In this document: piece after piece, positions 53,617 to 55,492 of the stretch
Layout of the letters: the number at the start of each line of letters is the position of its first letter
Position numbering within the stretch: position 1 is the first letter of the stretch
Source: Lachnospiraceae bacterium
Lineage (GTDB): Bacteria > Bacillota > Clostridia > Lachnospirales > Lachnospiraceae
Assembly: GCA_017440375.1 (NCBI GenBank)
Contig: JAFSHK010000030.1
Span: 1 to 55,492 of the forward strand
Length of the DNA stretch: 55,492 bases
Direction of reading: 5' to 3'
Position numbers and translations under genes: made by a program
Notes under the pieces: generated by a model
What the model was told of the DNA's origin: nothing
Seen by the model: the letters and a program-made list of their open reading frames with translations, nothing else
Database searches by the model: none

Positions 53617-54206
53617 TTATAAAAAATGATATTGGTCGAGTAGGGTTTGGAAATTTTCGAGCTGCTGTTGCATTTGATTCATATTGGATTGAAGAGAGTC
53701 GCGCTGTGATTTTAGTTTATCGATATATTTCAGTTTATCATTATATTTATTTTCAAGACTTTGGTAGTGGTGGTATAAAGAGAGGGATAAAGAAATTGCT
53801 TTATCTATTTTTTGCATTTCTTCTATGGAAAGATTAGTAATATATTCTCCTAGTCGAGCTTTACTAACACATGTAATGTTGCCAAGAAGAACATTGCCAT
53901 CAAGAATTGTGTTTCCTTGCTCATTTAACTTTGGGGAAATAGGAACTACAGTAGATAAAGCTGATTGTGTATGCGTGATGGGAGCAACAATAGTATTAGG
54001 AGAAGACTTGTTTGCTGAATTACTCTGTAATATTACACATGGACGTTCTTTACACTCTTCACTTCCGATGCCTACACCAAATTTGCAACGATATACTTGA
54101 CCACGAAATATAGTACGATTTTGAGCAGAGGAAGCCATAGCGTTTAAATACAATTTATCTTTTGCCATTCTAAATATTGCTGCGTTTTCTTTAAATCAAT
54201 GTTCAT
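53617..54206 (-). CDS. MazF/PemK-family protein with coiled-coil tail and N-terminal frameshift
   Basis: The part from 54168 to 53617 (183 residues) has a MazF/PemK endoribonuclease-like domain (IFRGQVYRCKFGVGIGSEECKERPCVILQ, IVAPITHT, LGNITCVSKARLGEYI) and a long C-terminal coiled coil (about 130-180) that typical toxins lack. The ATG at 54168 has no ribosome binding site. A good one (AAAAAGGAG) precedes ATG 54206, which reads MNIDLKKTQQYLEWQK and then stops after 20 codons. One more A in the A4 run (54163-54160) would fuse the two frames (YLEWQK-DKLYLNAM). No antitoxin gene is adjacent. Confidence 0.75.
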
Positions 54207-54457
54207 TTGTATACTCCTTTTTATAGATGTGGGGATAAGGGTGAGAAAAATTACTTAAAAAATGTTTATTAGAGAATTATATGAATGTTCAGAAGTAATT
54301 TGATTACCATTATTCCGAAATGTATTTTATAATATATCATATTATTGTTTGATAATCAATATTTTTTTGTTTTGGATAGAGTAATAAATCTTCCCTAGAC
54401 ACTTCGATTATACCATGTTATTCTGATATAAGATACGTTTATAAAAGAGGAGTGCGT

Positions 54458-55345
54458 ATGATAAACAATCTGGAATATTACAAAGTTTTCTATTATGTAG
54501 CAAAACACAAGAGTCTTACGGTTGCGGCAGGAGAACTGGCGATTTCGCAGCCGGCAGTCAGCCAGTCGGTGAAACAATTGGAGAATATATTGGGAGCAAA
54601 GCTTTTTACCAGAGCCTCCAAAGGTGTGAAACTGACGAAGGAAGGGGAACTACTCTATGATTATGTGGCAAAAGGTTACGAGCAGATTGAACTTGGTGAG
54701 CGGAAATTGCAGCAAATGTTGAATTTGGATTTGGGGGAAGTGCATATCGGTGCCAGTGATATGACACTGCAATTTTATTTGTTGCCGTATCTGGAGAAAT
54801 TTCATGAAAGATATCCGGGAATTAAGGTTAAAGTGACGAATGCACCGACACCGGAAACTTTGCAGAATCTTCAAGAAGGAAAGATAGATTTTGGCGTGGT
54901 CAGTACCCCTTTTGAGGCAAAGGAAGAACTTCAAGCAATTGTGGTACGGGAAATAGAGGATATTTTTGTTGCCGGAAGAAGATTCATTCCGTATAAAAAC
55001 AAAATGTTAGATTTACAGGAACTAGAAGATATGCCACTTATTTGTCTGGAGGGTGGGACAAGTACGCGTAGCTACATGGACTCCTTTTTACAGAAAAATG
55101 AAGTGGAGATTAAGCCGGAGTTTGAGCTTGCAACCAGCGATATGATTGTGCAGTTTGCACTGCGGAATTTAGGAGTCGGTTGTGTAATGCGGGATTTTGC
55201 AAAAGAGTATTTAGAGTCCGGCAGATTGTTTGAGTTACGATTTAATCAAATTATTCCAAGACGACATTTCTGTGTGGTGACGGATGCAAAGAATCCTGTG
55301 TCAGTGGCAGCAAGGAATTTGTTGGAATTGGTATACGAAGCATAG
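54458..55345 (+). CDS. LysR-family transcriptional regulator
   Basis: A 295-residue regulator: N-terminal winged helix-turn-helix (about 1-60; SLTVAAGELAISQPAVSQSVKQLE) and a periplasmic-binding-like effector domain (about 88-290). AGAGGAG lies before ATG 54458. The effector is unknown. LysR regulators often control an adjacent gene; here a gene begins 118 bp downstream on the same strand. Confidence 0.9.
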   Translation: MINNLEYYKVFYYVAKHKSLTVAAGELAISQPAVSQSVKQLENILGAKLFTRASKGVKLTKEGELLYDYVAKGYEQIELGERKLQQMLNLDLGEVHIGASDMTLQFYLLPYLEKFHERYPGIKVKVTNAPTPETLQNLQEGKIDFGVVSTPFEAKEELQAIVVREIEDIFVAGRRFIPYKNKMLDLQELEDMPLICLEGGTSTRSYMDSFLQKNEVEIKPEFELATSDMIVQFALRNLGVGCVMRDFAKEYLESGRLFELRFNQIIPRRHFCVVTDAKNPVSVAARNLLELVYEA

Positions 55346-55363
55346 AAGGATAAAGATAATATG

Positions 55364-55461
55364 AAGTGACCTCACATTTGTAGATTCGTGGATTTACCTG
55401 TAAACTGTTAATTGAGAGATTAATGGTAACAGGAATTACCGCATACAAAAGGAGGTCACTT
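55364..55461 (+). promoter_or_regulatory. Structured leader that may hide a ribosome binding site
   Basis: AAGTGACCTC (55364-55373) is the perfect complement of GAGGTCACTT (55452-55461), which includes most of the GGAGG ribosome binding site of the next gene. Inside, CCTGT/ACAGG and TTAAT/ATTAA pairs can form an inner stem. No known riboswitch class was recognised. Confidence 0.5.
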
Positions 55462-55463
55462 AT

Positions 55464-55492
55464 ATGAAAAGAATAATACGAATCGGGATGGA
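55464..55492 (+). CDS. Start of next gene (partial)
   Basis: ATG 55464 after AAAGGAGG; only MKRIIRIGM is visible before the window ends. The basic start would suit a signal or membrane segment, but nothing more can be said. Confidence 0.6.

Noticed and set aside
55364-55461. A known riboswitch (THF, c-di-GMP or similar)
   Set aside because: Pairing pattern fits a ribosome-site switch, but none of the conserved core sequences of known classes that I can recall is present.

Overview
The window looks like a chromosomal segment of a Lachnospiraceae-type Clostridium (Firmicutes). The basis is the low GC content, strong AGGAGG-type ribosome binding sites, a CIRCE operator in front of htpG, a YtaF-type sporulation membrane protein, many cytosolic hybrid histidine kinases, and a DUF5717/DUF5716-type gene cluster that I know from this family. 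Family names come from memory and motif reading; no search was run.

Layout. 1-5000: end of a chemotaxis receptor, a response regulator and PocR-type hybrid kinase pair framed by two copies of a hairpin repeat, and a LUD-domain protein. 5000-7600: a purine-rich stretch that may be a small RNA, a membrane-anchored GH3 enzyme with a very acidic repeated N-terminus, and tRNA-Gly. 7800-11400: a chemotaxis receptor broken by an apparent one-base frameshift, a P-loop kinase, a CheY-like protein and a GreA-like factor. 11500-16600 (minus): OmpR-type regulator, kinase and FtsX-type ABC transporter. 16700-25300: calcium-type P-ATPase, YtaF, a beta-CASP hydrolase, thyA, folA and a second hybrid kinase. 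25300-30700: ilvE, a PHP protein, a PpiC foldase lipoprotein and htpG.

Central finding. A SpoIID-like, peptidoglycan-binding gene is cut in two, at 31440 and 42732. Its halves join in frame to give 421 codons. The 11.3 kb between them is best read as two serine-recombinase elements integrated in tandem at one GGTA core: element 1 (4059 bp, carrying a secreted DUF5722/GH-like protein) and element 2 (7232 bp, carrying a tyrosine recombinase, a resolvase-like protein without the catalytic serine, and unknown genes). Each ends in a small-ORF plus large serine recombinase pair whose 3' end crosses its own attachment core. Joining the ends of each element on paper gives two different palindromic attP sites, both centred on the same GT dinucleotide. 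Element 2 also has a repeated operator next to three promoters.

43300-50400: the operon headed by the split gene, with a DUF5717-like giant, an Hsp70/actin-fold DUF5716-like protein, a helical-repeat protein and a coiled-coil membrane protein. 50400-55492: purB, purA, a MazF-type protein with a second apparent one-base frameshift, a LysR regulator, and a leader that may hide the ribosome binding site of the last, partial gene.
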